NCBI GenBank assembly: GCA_025450955.1
Contig: JANWLJ010000123.1
Location: 1-10,233 of the forward strand
Source: Polyangium sp. (in: bacteria)
GTDB taxonomy: Bacteria; Myxococcota_A; Polyangia; Palsa-1104
Direction: 5' to 3'
Length of the DNA: 10,233 nucleotides
A program made the translations under genes and the position numbers. Under the pieces are notes generated by a model that was not told the DNA's origin, did no database searches, and saw nothing but the letters and a program-made list of their open reading frames with translations. The first letter of the stretch is position 1. Each line of letters starts with the position of its first letter. This document shows positions 1-7,084 of this stretch, one piece after another.

Positions 1-19
1 CGTCGCCCCCCTCGGGTTC

Positions 20-53
20 GCTCACTGGAGCACCCTACGGGTGCACCGTGAGC
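20..53. repeat. Imperfect inverted repeat (strong hairpin) downstream of mlaE
   Basis: GCTCAC (20-25) pairs with GTGAGC (48-53), GG (27-28) with CC (46-47), and GCACCC (30-35) with GGGTGC (39-44). The loop is TAC, with one bulged T (26) and one A-A mismatch. That gives about 14 base pairs within 34 nt. It lies about 37 nt past the mlaE stop on the minus strand, and no U-tract follows it. It could be a terminator-like or mRNA-stabilising structure, or a copy of a dispersed intergenic repeat. The sequence alone does not decide. Confidence 0.6.
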
Positions 54-70
54 AGTGGGCGTTGTTGATC

Positions 71-89
71 GCAAACGCTCCGCGTTTGC
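71..89. repeat. Perfect 8-bp hairpin abutting the mlaE stop codon
   Basis: GCAAACGC (71-78) and GCGTTTGC (82-89) are perfect inverted repeats around a 3-nt loop. On the minus strand the stem begins on the base directly after the TGA of mlaE (92-90). No T-run follows, so it is not a standard intrinsic terminator. With the second hairpin at 20-53 it fills most of the 89 nt left of mlaE, where no gene is visible. Confidence 0.65.
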
Positions 90-940
90 TCATTTGCCCT
101 GCAGCATCAAGATCACGTCGGTGAGGAAATAGTCGAGCACCAGGATGGTGACGAAGCTGCCCACCACCGCGCGGGTGGTGCCGATGCCGACGCCCTTGGC
201 GCCGCCCTCGGCGTGATAGCCCTGGTAGCAGGAGATGAGCGCGAGCGCGCCGCCGAACACCAGCGCCTTGACCAGCCCCTGGATCACGTCCTTGGACTCG
301 ACGATCCAGCGCGCGTTTTCCAAAAACGCGCCGCGATCGACGCCCTCGATCCAGACCGCCACGCCGTAGCCGCCGCACATCCCGACCGCGTCGAACAGCA
401 TCGCCAGAAGCGGCACCATCAGCACCCCGGCCAAAACCCGCGGGGTGACCAGGTACTGAATCGGATCGACCGCCATCGTCGACATCGCGTCGATCTGCTC
501 GGTGATGCGCATCGAGCCGAGCTCGGTGGCCATGCCGGCGCCGGCGCGGGCGGCGACCACGATCGAAGTGAACACCGGCGCGAGCTCGCGGGTGAGCGCG
601 ATCCCGAGCGTCGCGCCGACGAAGCTCTCGGTGCCGAACTGGCGCAACGCCGAGGTGAGCTGGAGCGCGAACACCATCCCGACGAACAGCCCGATGAGCG
701 CGACGATCAAGAGCGACTGGACGCCGATGTAGTCGAGCGCGTCGACGAAGGTGGCGACGCGGAACGGCGGCCGGAACAGCCAGACGAACGCGCGGCCGAG
801 GAGCTGCACGTGCTCACCGATGAGCTGGACCACCCGCGTCGGCGCCGCCCACAAACGCTCGTTTCCGGCGACCACCCTGGCCCAAAATCCGGTCTCGGCC
901 TTGGGCGCTTCGCTCCCGCCGTCGACGACCAGGTTGTCGC

Positions 941-944
<4 letters not shown>
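90..944 (-). CDS. mlaE: MlaE-family ABC transporter permease (outer-membrane lipid asymmetry type)
   Basis: Inner-membrane permease of the MlaE family. In the known Mla system it works with an ATPase (MlaF) and an MCE-domain protein (MlaD) to move phospholipids between inner and outer membranes. The 284-residue length fits the family. A hydrophilic N-terminus of about 60 residues is followed by hydrophobic segments near 74-97, 168-199, 221-241 and 260-281. Family signatures are visible: TRELAPV at 118-124 and the coupling-helix-like ELGSMRITEQIDAM at 141-154. I chose the ATG at 944 because it overlaps the alr stop (ATGA) and GGGAGAG (956-950) sits 5 nt upstream. A longer in-frame reading would only run back through alr. 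The ATPase and MCE genes are not in the window and may lie beyond the left edge. A role in a different MCE system is possible. Confidence 0.9.
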
Positions 945-2041
<1,097 letters not shown>

Positions 2042-2134
2042 CGTCGGGCGGATGTCGGTACGGATGTCGAAGACCTGGTAGATGGGCGAAAGTGTAGCCC
2101 GCCCGCGACGGCAATAGCTACAAAACCGGGCAGC

Positions 2135-2893
2135 TCAAAACGCCGCCACGTGCGCGGCCGGCGGCGGCGGCAGGCTGTCGAGCAGCTCCTGGGTGAGCAC
2201 CAGCGCCCGACCGCGCGGCACCAGGAGCCCGCGCCTTATCATCGAGGTGAAGGTGCGCGAGATCGTCTCGCGGCAGCTCCCGACCATGTTGGCCAGATCC
2301 TGCTGGGTCGGGCGGCGACGAAGGAGCAGCCCCGCTTCGGTGGTCTCGCCCTCCTGGCGCGCCAGCCGCTCGAGGGTGCGGGTCAGGCGCGACTCGACGT
2401 CGTGCAGCGCCAGATTGGCGATGGTCTCGTCGGCGCGGCGCAGGCGCGCGGTCAATTCGGCGATGATGTTGAGCGCGGTCTGCGGATGGGCCTTGAGGTG
2501 CGCCGAGAACGCCTCGCGGGTGAGCGCGAGCAGGGTCGCGTCGTCGAGCGCGACCACGTTGGCCGAGCGCGGCTGCGAATCGATGAGCGCCATCTCGCCG
2601 AAGAAGTCGCCCGGCTGAAGGATCGAGAGCGTCAGCTCGCGTCCGTTCTCGCCGAACAGCGCCACTTTGACCCGGCCCGCGGCGAGCATGAACATCGCGT
2701 CGCCCGGCTCGTCCTGCGCCACGATCAAGCTGCCGGCGGTGCGGGTGCGGATCTGGATCCGGCGCGTCAGATCGTCGAGCGCCACCGACGAGAGCCCGGC
2801 AAACAGCGCCGACTGGGCGAGCAGCGCCCGGTAGCGATCGAGCTTGGGATCGTCTCCAGGCGGAACCATCTCGCGTCGCGCGTTCGGCATCAT
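2135..2893 (-). CDS. CRP/FNR-family transcriptional regulator
   Basis: A 252-residue regulator with an N-terminal cyclic-nucleotide-binding fold (about 25-140), a dimerisation helix (about 141-170) and a C-terminal winged helix. The nucleotide pocket keeps FFGEMALIDSQPRSANV at 97-113. Its Gly-Glu and Arg-Ser pairs match the CRP residues that hold cAMP, so a cyclic-nucleotide ligand is plausible though unproven. There is no FNR-type N-terminal cysteine cluster. The HTH (about 195-216) ends in SCRETISR, which keeps the RETxxR pattern that in E. coli CRP reads GTGA half-sites. I chose the ATG at 2893-2891 because GGAGG (2906-2902) is 8 nt upstream. A second ATG follows directly, and the TTG at 2908 overlaps the ribosome-binding site. 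It is divergent from thiS. Targets are unknown. Confidence 0.88.
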   Translation of the reverse strand: MMPNARREMVPPGDDPKLDRYRALLAQSALFAGLSSVALDDLTRRIQIRTRTAGSLIVAQDEPGDAMFMLAAGRVKVALFGENGRELTLSILQPGDFFGEMALIDSQPRSANVVALDDATLLALTREAFSAHLKAHPQTALNIIAELTARLRRADETIANLALHDVESRLTRTLERLARQEGETTEAGLLLRRRPTQQDLANMVGSCRETISRTFTSMIRRGLLVPRGRALVLTQELLDSLPPPPAAHVAAF

Positions 2894-2901
2894 CGTCGTT
2901 T

Positions 2902-2906
2902 CCTCC
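2902..2906 (-). promoter_or_regulatory. Shine-Dalgarno of the CRP-like gene
   Basis: GGAGG on the minus strand lies 8 nt before the ATG at 2893. It rules out the overlapping TTG at 2908 as the start. Confidence 0.75.
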
Positions 2907-2909
2907 AAG

Positions 2910-2924
2910 GTGATGCGCCGTCAC
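2910..2924. promoter_or_regulatory. Possible CRP-type operator upstream of the CRP-like gene
   Basis: GTGA (2910-2913) and TCAC (2921-2924) form a dyad with a 7-nt spacer, directly before the regulator's ribosome-binding site. The protein keeps the RETxxR recognition motif that in CRP contacts GTGA half-sites, so autoregulation is plausible. The classic CRP spacer between these half-sites is 6 nt, so this site is off by one and may be chance. Confidence 0.25.
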
Positions 2925-3049
2925 AAAGCAAGCGAAGTGCCATTCGTCATATCGGGTGTTGTCGCGGGCTTCCGTTGCACAGGACGGCAATTTCTCGACG
3001 GACGTTCACACCCCACCGTCAGGAGTCCTCCACACTCTACGACCCACTG

Positions 3050-3078
3050 CTGACATTCTTGTCGCACTCGGATACCTT
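3050..3078 (+). promoter_or_regulatory. Candidate sigma-70 promoter of thiSG(E)
   Basis: CTGACA (3050-3055, 5 of 6 to consensus) and TACCTT (3073-3078, 3 of 6) are separated by exactly 17 nt. The expected transcription start falls at about 3085-3086, on or beside the thiS ATG. The rest of the divergent region (2894-3049) holds no gene and no recognisable TPP riboswitch. Confidence 0.35.
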
Positions 3079-3085
3079 TCCGCGC

Positions 3086-3286
3086 ATGCAGGTCTGGGTG
3101 AACGGTCGATCGGTCGACGTTCCGGCGGGCTGCACCGTCTCGGCCCTGCTCGCGCGCGAGTCGATCGATCCAGTCAAGGTGGCGGTCGAGCGCAACCAGG
3201 ACGTGGTGCCGCGCCGGAGCTGGGAAGACTGCCGGCTGGCCGACGGAGACGAGCTCGAGATCGTCACCTTCGTCGGCGGCGGCTAA
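3086..3286 (+). CDS. thiS: Sulfur carrier protein ThiS
   Basis: A 66-residue beta-grasp (ubiquitin-like) protein that carries sulfur, as a C-terminal thiocarboxylate, to ThiG for thiamine thiazole synthesis. It starts MQVWVNGRSVDVPAG and ends TFVGGG, the Gly-Gly tail that ThiF adenylates in known systems. Length and the central VAVERNQDVVPR are typical of the family. The ATG at 3086 gives the family-typical N-terminus, and no Shine-Dalgarno is visible before it. The in-frame sequence upstream reads antisense through the neighbouring regulator and alr and is not coding. It is the first gene of the thiS-thiG-thiE set, 18 nt before thiG. ThiF and an iminoacetate-producing enzyme (ThiO or ThiH) are not in the window. 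Confidence 0.92.
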   Translation: MQVWVNGRSVDVPAGCTVSALLARESIDPVKVAVERNQDVVPRRSWEDCRLADGDELEIVTFVGGG

Positions 3287-3292
3287 CACATA

Positions 3293-3298
3293 GAGGAG
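3293..3298 (+). promoter_or_regulatory. Shine-Dalgarno of thiG
   Basis: GAGGAG lies 6 nt before the thiG ATG at 3305, in the short thiS-thiG gap. Confidence 0.7.
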
Positions 3299-3304
3299 CG
3301 GCTC

Positions 3305-4072
3305 ATGGAGGACTCGTTCGAGCTCGCGGGCAAGCGGTATCGCTCGCGGCTCATCGTCGGCACCGGCAAGTACAAGGATCAGGATGAGACGGTGCGCGCG
3401 ATCGAAGCGTCGGGCGCCGAGATCGTCACCGTCGCGCTCCGGCGCATCACGCTCACCCCCGGGCAGCCGTCGCTGCTCGATGCGCTCGGCGGGCGCTGGG
3501 CGCTTCTGCCGAACACCGCCGGCTGCTACACCGCCGACGAGGCGATCCGGACCGCGCGGCTGGCGCGCGAGCTCGGGATGACCGAGTTCGTCAAGCTGGA
3601 GGTGATCGGAGACAAGCGCACCCTCTTTCCCGACGCCGAGGCGACGCTCGAGGCGGCGCGCACCCTGGTCAAAGAGGGCTTCACCGTGCTGCCCTACACC
3701 ACCGACGATCCGGTGATGGCCAAGAAGCTCGAGGACGCGGGGTGCGCGGCGGTGATGCCGCTCGCGGCGCCGATCGGCTCCGGGCTCGGGGTGCGGAACC
3801 CCTACAACCTGCGGATCATCCTCGAGACGGTGAAGGTGCCGGTGATCGTCGACGCCGGGGTCGGCACCGCCTCGGACGCGGCGGTCGCGCTCGAGCTCGG
3901 CTGCCACGCGGTCTTGATGAACACCGGGATCGCCGGCGCCAAGGAGCCGGTCTTGATGGCCGAGGCGATGCGGCTCGCGGTCGAGGCCGGGCGCAAGGCG
4001 TTCCGCGCCGGGCGGATTCCGAAGAAGCTGCACGCGGCGGCCTCGTCGCCCGAGCAGGGCCTGATTGAATAG
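3305..4072 (+). CDS. thiG: Thiazole synthase ThiG
   Basis: Forms the thiazole phosphate of thiamine from deoxyxylulose 5-phosphate, a glycine-derived imine and sulfur from ThiS. It is a 255-residue TIM-barrel enzyme, the usual length. Visible family sequence includes SRLIVGTGKYK (15-24), TLTPGQPSLL-like sequence near 49-58, LPNTAGCYTADEA (68-80), and EFVKLEVIGD (94-103), whose K97 is the expected Schiff-base lysine. Phosphate-binding glycines follow: APIGSG, VIVDAGVGTASDAA and VLMNTGIAGAK in the C-terminal half. The start is ATG 3305 behind a good GAGGAG. It follows thiS, with which ThiG forms a complex in known systems, and its 3' end overlaps the next gene by 8 nt. Nothing unusual is seen. 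Confidence 0.97.
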   Translation: MEDSFELAGKRYRSRLIVGTGKYKDQDETVRAIEASGAEIVTVALRRITLTPGQPSLLDALGGRWALLPNTAGCYTADEAIRTARLARELGMTEFVKLEVIGDKRTLFPDAEATLEAARTLVKEGFTVLPYTTDDPVMAKKLEDAGCAAVMPLAAPIGSGLGVRNPYNLRIILETVKVPVIVDAGVGTASDAAVALELGCHAVLMNTGIAGAKEPVLMAEAMRLAVEAGRKAFRAGRIPKKLHAAASSPEQGLIE

Positions 4073-4703
4073 GATCGCCTTTTCGCTGCTGCTCATCACC
4101 GACGGGTGGGACGCGCAAACCGGGTCGCGGGTGGCCCAGGCGCTCGCGGCGCTTCCAACCGGCGCGGCCGCGGTCCAGCTCCGCGCCAAGGCGCTCTCGG
4201 GGCGCGCGCTCGCCGAGGCCGCGGGCGAGCTTTGTCGCGTGACCCAGGCGTGCGGCGCCCCCCTCCTCGTCAACGATCGCGCCGACGTCGCGCTTTTGTC
4301 GGGCGCGGCGGGCGTGCACCTGCCGGCGCGCGGGCTGCCGTCCAAAGCGGCGCGGCGGCTCGTCGGGCCCGAGCGGCTGATCGGCGCCTCGACCCACTCG
4401 CTCGCCGAGGCGGAGATGGCGGTGGCCGGCGGCGCGGACTACGTGACCTTCGGGCCGGTGTGGGAGACCCCGTCGAAGGCGCCGTTCGGGCCGCCGCTCG
4501 GGATGGAAGCGCTCGCACGCGCGGTCGCGTCTTTGCCGGTGCCGGTGTTCGCGCTCGGCGGGGTGGACGCGGCGCGGGCCGCCGAGTGCCGCAGCGTCGG
4601 CGCGAAGGTCGCCTGCATCGGCGCGGTGCTCGGCGCCAAAGATCCGGCGCACGGGCCGGCCGAGGGCGCCCGTTTGCTCGCGGCCGCGCTCGGGCTATCC
4701 TAG
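4065..4703 (+). CDS. thiE: ThiE/TenI-family protein (thiamine phosphate synthase or thiazole tautomerase)
   Basis: A 212-residue TIM-barrel protein of the ThiE/TenI family. ThiE joins hydroxymethylpyrimidine diphosphate and thiazole phosphate to thiamine phosphate; TenI aromatises the ThiG product. Visible family features are QLRAK (38-42), LLVNDRADVAL (67-77), GVHL (83-86), ASTHSLAEAE (108-117), GADYVTFGPVWETPSK (123-138) and FALGGVD. The loop after GVHL reads PARGLP instead of the ThiE-typical GQED, so the second Mg-binding Asp of ThiE appears to be Gly90. The HSLAEA and ETPSK elements, with H111, recall TenI. The start is TTG at 4065 inside the end of thiG, with CAGGG (4055-4059) 5 nt before it. 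The symbol follows usual annotation. Family is certain, the exact reaction is not. Confidence 0.85.
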   Translation: MNRIAFSLLLITDGWDAQTGSRVAQALAALPTGAAAVQLRAKALSGRALAEAAGELCRVTQACGAPLLVNDRADVALLSGAAGVHLPARGLPSKAARRLVGPERLIGASTHSLAEAEMAVAGGADYVTFGPVWETPSKAPFGPPLGMEALARAVASLPVPVFALGGVDAARAAECRSVGAKVACIGAVLGAKDPAHGPAEGARLLAAALGLS

Positions 4704-4762
4704 GCGCTCTGCGGAAGGCCGCCGGCGACGAGGCCGAGCGGCAAAAAAAGCTGCCCTGATCT
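4704..4762. other. Convergent intergenic spacer
   Basis: 59 nt between the ends of thiE (plus) and the DUF488 gene (minus). A run of seven A (4743-4749) reads as seven T on the minus strand, 13 nt after the DUF488 stop. No good GC hairpin precedes it in that direction. A weak GCCGC/GCGGC pair lies on the plus strand upstream of the A-run. Neither side shows a convincing intrinsic terminator. Confidence 0.5.
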
Positions 4763-5287
4763 TCACCCGGCGGCGAGGTCGTAGCGGAGCCGATCGCCGT
4801 CGACGCGCAGAAACGGCGGCGGATGGTGCGGCTCCGAGCGCGTCGGAGTGAGGAGGTGAATCACCTCGTGGCCGAGGCTCCACAGCTTGTCCGAGATCAG
4901 CCGGCGATGGCACTGCGCCCAATAGCTCTCGGCGCACATGAACGCGGTCGGCTGCGCGCCGGCGAGCGCGAGCAGCGCTTCGATTCCCGCCAGAAACTCG
5001 GGCGCGTCCATGTAGTCGGCGTAGGCGCGAAACGCATCGACGCGCCAGGCCGGATTCGGCGACGGGCCGGGGTGGTTGCGCCGCCGTCCGCCGAGCGCCG
5101 GCAGCCACTCGTAGGCGACGCCCGCGCCGGCCAGCTCTTCGCCGAGGAGCTCGCGGCCGAACTGCGGATTGTGGCGCGAGCCGGGAAAGCTGCGCACGTC
5201 CACCACCTGAGTGGCGGGGCCCGAGGCGAGCGTCTCGACGAGATCGTCGAACGGGCGGGTGCCGTGCCCGATGGAGAAGATCCTCAC
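4763..5287 (-). CDS. DUF488 family protein
   Basis: A 174-residue cytoplasmic protein of the DUF488 family, whose biochemical role is not established. It starts MRIFSIGHGTRPFDDLVETL-like, the family N-terminus, followed by VVDVRSFPGSRHNPQF (28-43). The conserved cysteine/histidine motif MCAESYWAQCHRRLISD is at 117-133 (C118, E120, C126, H127, R128). The motif suggests a redox or nucleic-acid-related activity, but that is inference. The start is GTG at 5287. The only purine-rich sequence, AGGG, directly abuts it, so ribosome binding looks weak and translation may depend on the gene 13 nt upstream. It is the last gene of the bam-type run, ahead of a convergent thiE. No link to envelope function is evident from its sequence. 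Confidence 0.88.
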   Translation of the reverse strand: MRIFSIGHGTRPFDDLVETLASGPATQVVDVRSFPGSRHNPQFGRELLGEELAGAGVAYEWLPALGGRRRNHPGPSPNPAWRVDAFRAYADYMDAPEFLAGIEALLALAGAQPTAFMCAESYWAQCHRRLISDKLWSLGHEVIHLLTPTRSEPHHPPPFLRVDGDRLRYDLAAG

Positions 5288-5300
5288 CCCTGAAGTGTAA

Positions 5301-6647
5301 TCACGGCCGGCCGAGATCGGGATGGTCGGGCGCCGTCTGCGCGGTCACCGTCAGTTTGTAGGGCGCCTCGAACGCGGTGTCGCGCGGGCGCGCCTTCACC
5401 CGCAGGAGCACCTCGCCGCCCGGCTGAGACGCGAGCGTCTCGCCTTTGCCGACTCCGCCGCCGTCGGCGCGCGCCTCGAGCTCGCCGCCCGGGCCGAGCC
5501 GCTCGAGCTTGAGCGCGACGTGCGGCACGCCGTCGAGGGTGGCGGTGAAGAAGCAGCCCGCCGCGCAGCCGGTCACCCGATAGAGATCGACGTCGCCCGG
5601 CCAGAGAAAGCCGCTCACCGAGCTCCCGAGCGGAAGCGGATTGGCCGCCTGCGCGGTGTCGTTCGGCTCGCGCTCGGCGCCGTCGAGCGGCGGATCGAGG
5701 CTCATCCGCAAGGTCCAGCGCACGTCGGTGTTCTGGCCCTCCATCGCCTTGAGCTGGATGAGCACGCCGGAGGCGCCGGGCGGCAGGCCGACGTTGCGCA
5801 GCTCGAGCTCCCCGCCTCGGCTGGCGCGCGCCTGGGCCAGGAGCGTGGTGCCGGACCGCACCGCGATTTGCGGTGCGACCCCGTCGGTGGGCGACAGCTC
5901 GAGGCGCAGGGTCGCGCCCGCGCCGGGCCCGCCGGCGAGCGGCACCGAGAACCAATCCTCGTCTCGGCGACGGCCGAAAAAGCCGCTCGCATCGCCGACC
6001 GCCGGAAGCGGGGTCGCCTCCTCGGCGCGATCGTTTGGCTCGCGCTCGTCGCCGGGCGGCGCCGGTGCCTCGCGCATCACCAGCGAATAGGGCGCCACGC
6101 CCGCCGGCGCAGCCGCGCCCTTCGAGGGCACCGCGCGAACCTTCAAGTAATAGGTGTGGCCCGCCTCGAGCGCGAGATTGGGAATCACCTCCCCCTGCCC
6201 GGCGCCGGCGCCGCTCGCGAGCCACAGCCGCTTGCCGTCGCCGTCGAGCGCTTCGAGCGAGAGGTCGACGCCCGGGATCGGGCCGAGCTCGACGCGCGCT
6301 TCGTCGAAGGCGAGCCCTACCCCGCCGTCGGGCAGGGCGGGCACGCCGCCGGCGATGAACGAATAGAAATCGACGTCACCGACGGGTTTGCCGCGCACCG
6401 TCTTCGGCGCGCTCAAGGTGCCGCGGATTCCCTTGCCCGCCTCGAGCGGCTGCGCGCTTGCGAGATCGTCGTCGGGCTCGCGCTCGTCGATGAGCGGCTC
6501 GGGGGGCGCCGCCACCTTTGTCGGTCGCGTCTCGACCACCACCACCGCCGGTCCCGCGTCCGCCGCGCGGCGAAGCGGCTCGCGCCGGTGCTCGCACCCG
6601 CCCGCGAACAAGAGCGCGAGCGCCAGCAGCGCAGAGGCGCGAATCAC
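5301..6647 (-). CDS. Predicted lipoprotein with three PPC-like EREPND repeats
   Basis: A 448-residue exported protein of unknown function. The N-terminus MIRASALLALALLFAGGC is a lipoprotein signal peptide with Cys18 as the likely lipidated residue; the -3 position is Ala rather than the usual Leu. A low-complexity Ala/Pro/Val linker (about 24-52) follows. Three units then begin EREPDDD (55-61), EREPNDR (201-207) and EREPNDT (325-331), each followed by a GD.D(F/W/Y) strand: DVDFYSF (91-97), DEDWFSV (229-235), DVDLYRV (352-358). This spacing is typical of PPC-like (prepeptidase C-terminal) beta-sandwich domains, which often bind calcium or polysaccharide. No peptidase domain accompanies them. 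Cys361 and Cys365 (CAAGC) could form a disulfide. The GTG start overlaps the fabZ stop by 4 nt (GTGA), so translation is probably coupled. Confidence 0.8.
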   Translation of the reverse strand: MIRASALLALALLFAGGCEHRREPLRRAADAGPAVVVVETRPTKVAAPPEPLIDEREPDDDLASAQPLEAGKGIRGTLSAPKTVRGKPVGDVDFYSFIAGGVPALPDGGVGLAFDEARVELGPIPGVDLSLEALDGDGKRLWLASGAGAGQGEVIPNLALEAGHTYYLKVRAVPSKGAAAPAGVAPYSLVMREAPAPPGDEREPNDRAEEATPLPAVGDASGFFGRRRDEDWFSVPLAGGPGAGATLRLELSPTDGVAPQIAVRSGTTLLAQARASRGGELELRNVGLPPGASGVLIQLKAMEGQNTDVRWTLRMSLDPPLDGAEREPNDTAQAANPLPLGSSVSGFLWPGDVDLYRVTGCAAGCFFTATLDGVPHVALKLERLGPGGELEARADGGGVGKGETLASQPGGEVLLRVKARPRDTAFEAPYKLTVTAQTAPDHPDLGRP

Positions 6648-7084
6648 TTCGGCGCGATGGTGGCCAGAAACTGGGCTTCGGTCACCACCTGACCGTCGAC
6701 GAGCGCGCGCCCCTTCATCTTCCAGATCGCGCCGCCCTTGCGCAGCGGCTCGACCTCGAGGCGGAGCTGATCGCCCGGCACCACCGGCTTGCGAAACTTC
6801 ACCTGGTCGAGCGCCATGAAGTAGATGACCAGCTCTTCCGGCTTGCGATCCGATTCGCTCATCGCCAAAACCGCGCCGGCCTGCGCCATCGCCTCGACGA
6901 TGAGCACCCCCGGCATGATCGGGTGCCCGGGGAAATGGCCGGCGAAGAACGGCTCGTTGATGGTGACGTTCTTGAGCGCCACCACCTTTTCGCCGGAGAG
7001 CTCGACGACGCGATCGATGAGCAAGAAGGGAAAGCGGTGCGGCAGGAGCCGCTCGATCGCACAGACGTCGAGCGGGGCCTCCAT
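6644..7084 (-). CDS. fabZ: 3-hydroxyacyl-ACP dehydratase FabZ
   Basis: Dehydrates 3-hydroxyacyl-ACP to trans-2-enoyl-ACP in type II fatty-acid synthesis, in the cytoplasm. It is a 146-residue hot-dog-fold protein of family length. Signatures seen are LLPHRFPFLLIDRV (13-26) and AGHFPGHPIMPGVLIVEAMAQ (48-68), with catalytic H50 and E64, then KVKFRKPVVPGDQL-type sequence toward the end (the protein reads QVKFRKPVVPGD). I chose the ATG at 7084, which gives the normal N-terminus, overlaps the OmpH stop by one base (TGATG) and has AAGGG (7095-7091) 6 nt upstream. A longer reading from 7159 runs through ompH. Neighbouring lpxD and lpxA, which flank fabZ in many Gram-negatives, are absent here. Confidence 0.95.
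   Translation of the reverse strand: MEAPLDVCAIERLLPHRFPFLLIDRVVELSGEKVVALKNVTINEPFFAGHFPGHPIMPGVLIVEAMAQAGAVLAMSESDRKPEELVIYFMALDQVKFRKPVVPGDQLRLEVEPLRKGGAIWKMKGRALVDGQVVTEAQFLATIAPK

Noticed and set aside
3052..3063. GACA-N4-TGTC dyad overlapping the thiS promoter
   Set aside because: Only 4 bp per arm, easily found by chance, and unrelated to the GTGA pattern expected for the neighbouring regulator.
2921..4345. A 474-codon minus-strand open frame across thiS-thiG-thiE
   Set aside because: Antisense to three clearly recognised thiamine genes, and its sequence is low-complexity shadow.
4739..4754. GGCA-A/T-rich loop-TGCC as a bidirectional terminator between thiE and the DUF488 gene
   Set aside because: The stem is only 4 bp and the A/T run is in the loop rather than after the stem, so it is not credible as an intrinsic terminator.
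5322..6692. A 456-codon plus-strand open frame opposite the lipoprotein
   Set aside because: Antisense shadow. The minus-strand frame has a signal peptide, internal repeats and operon coupling, so it is the real gene.
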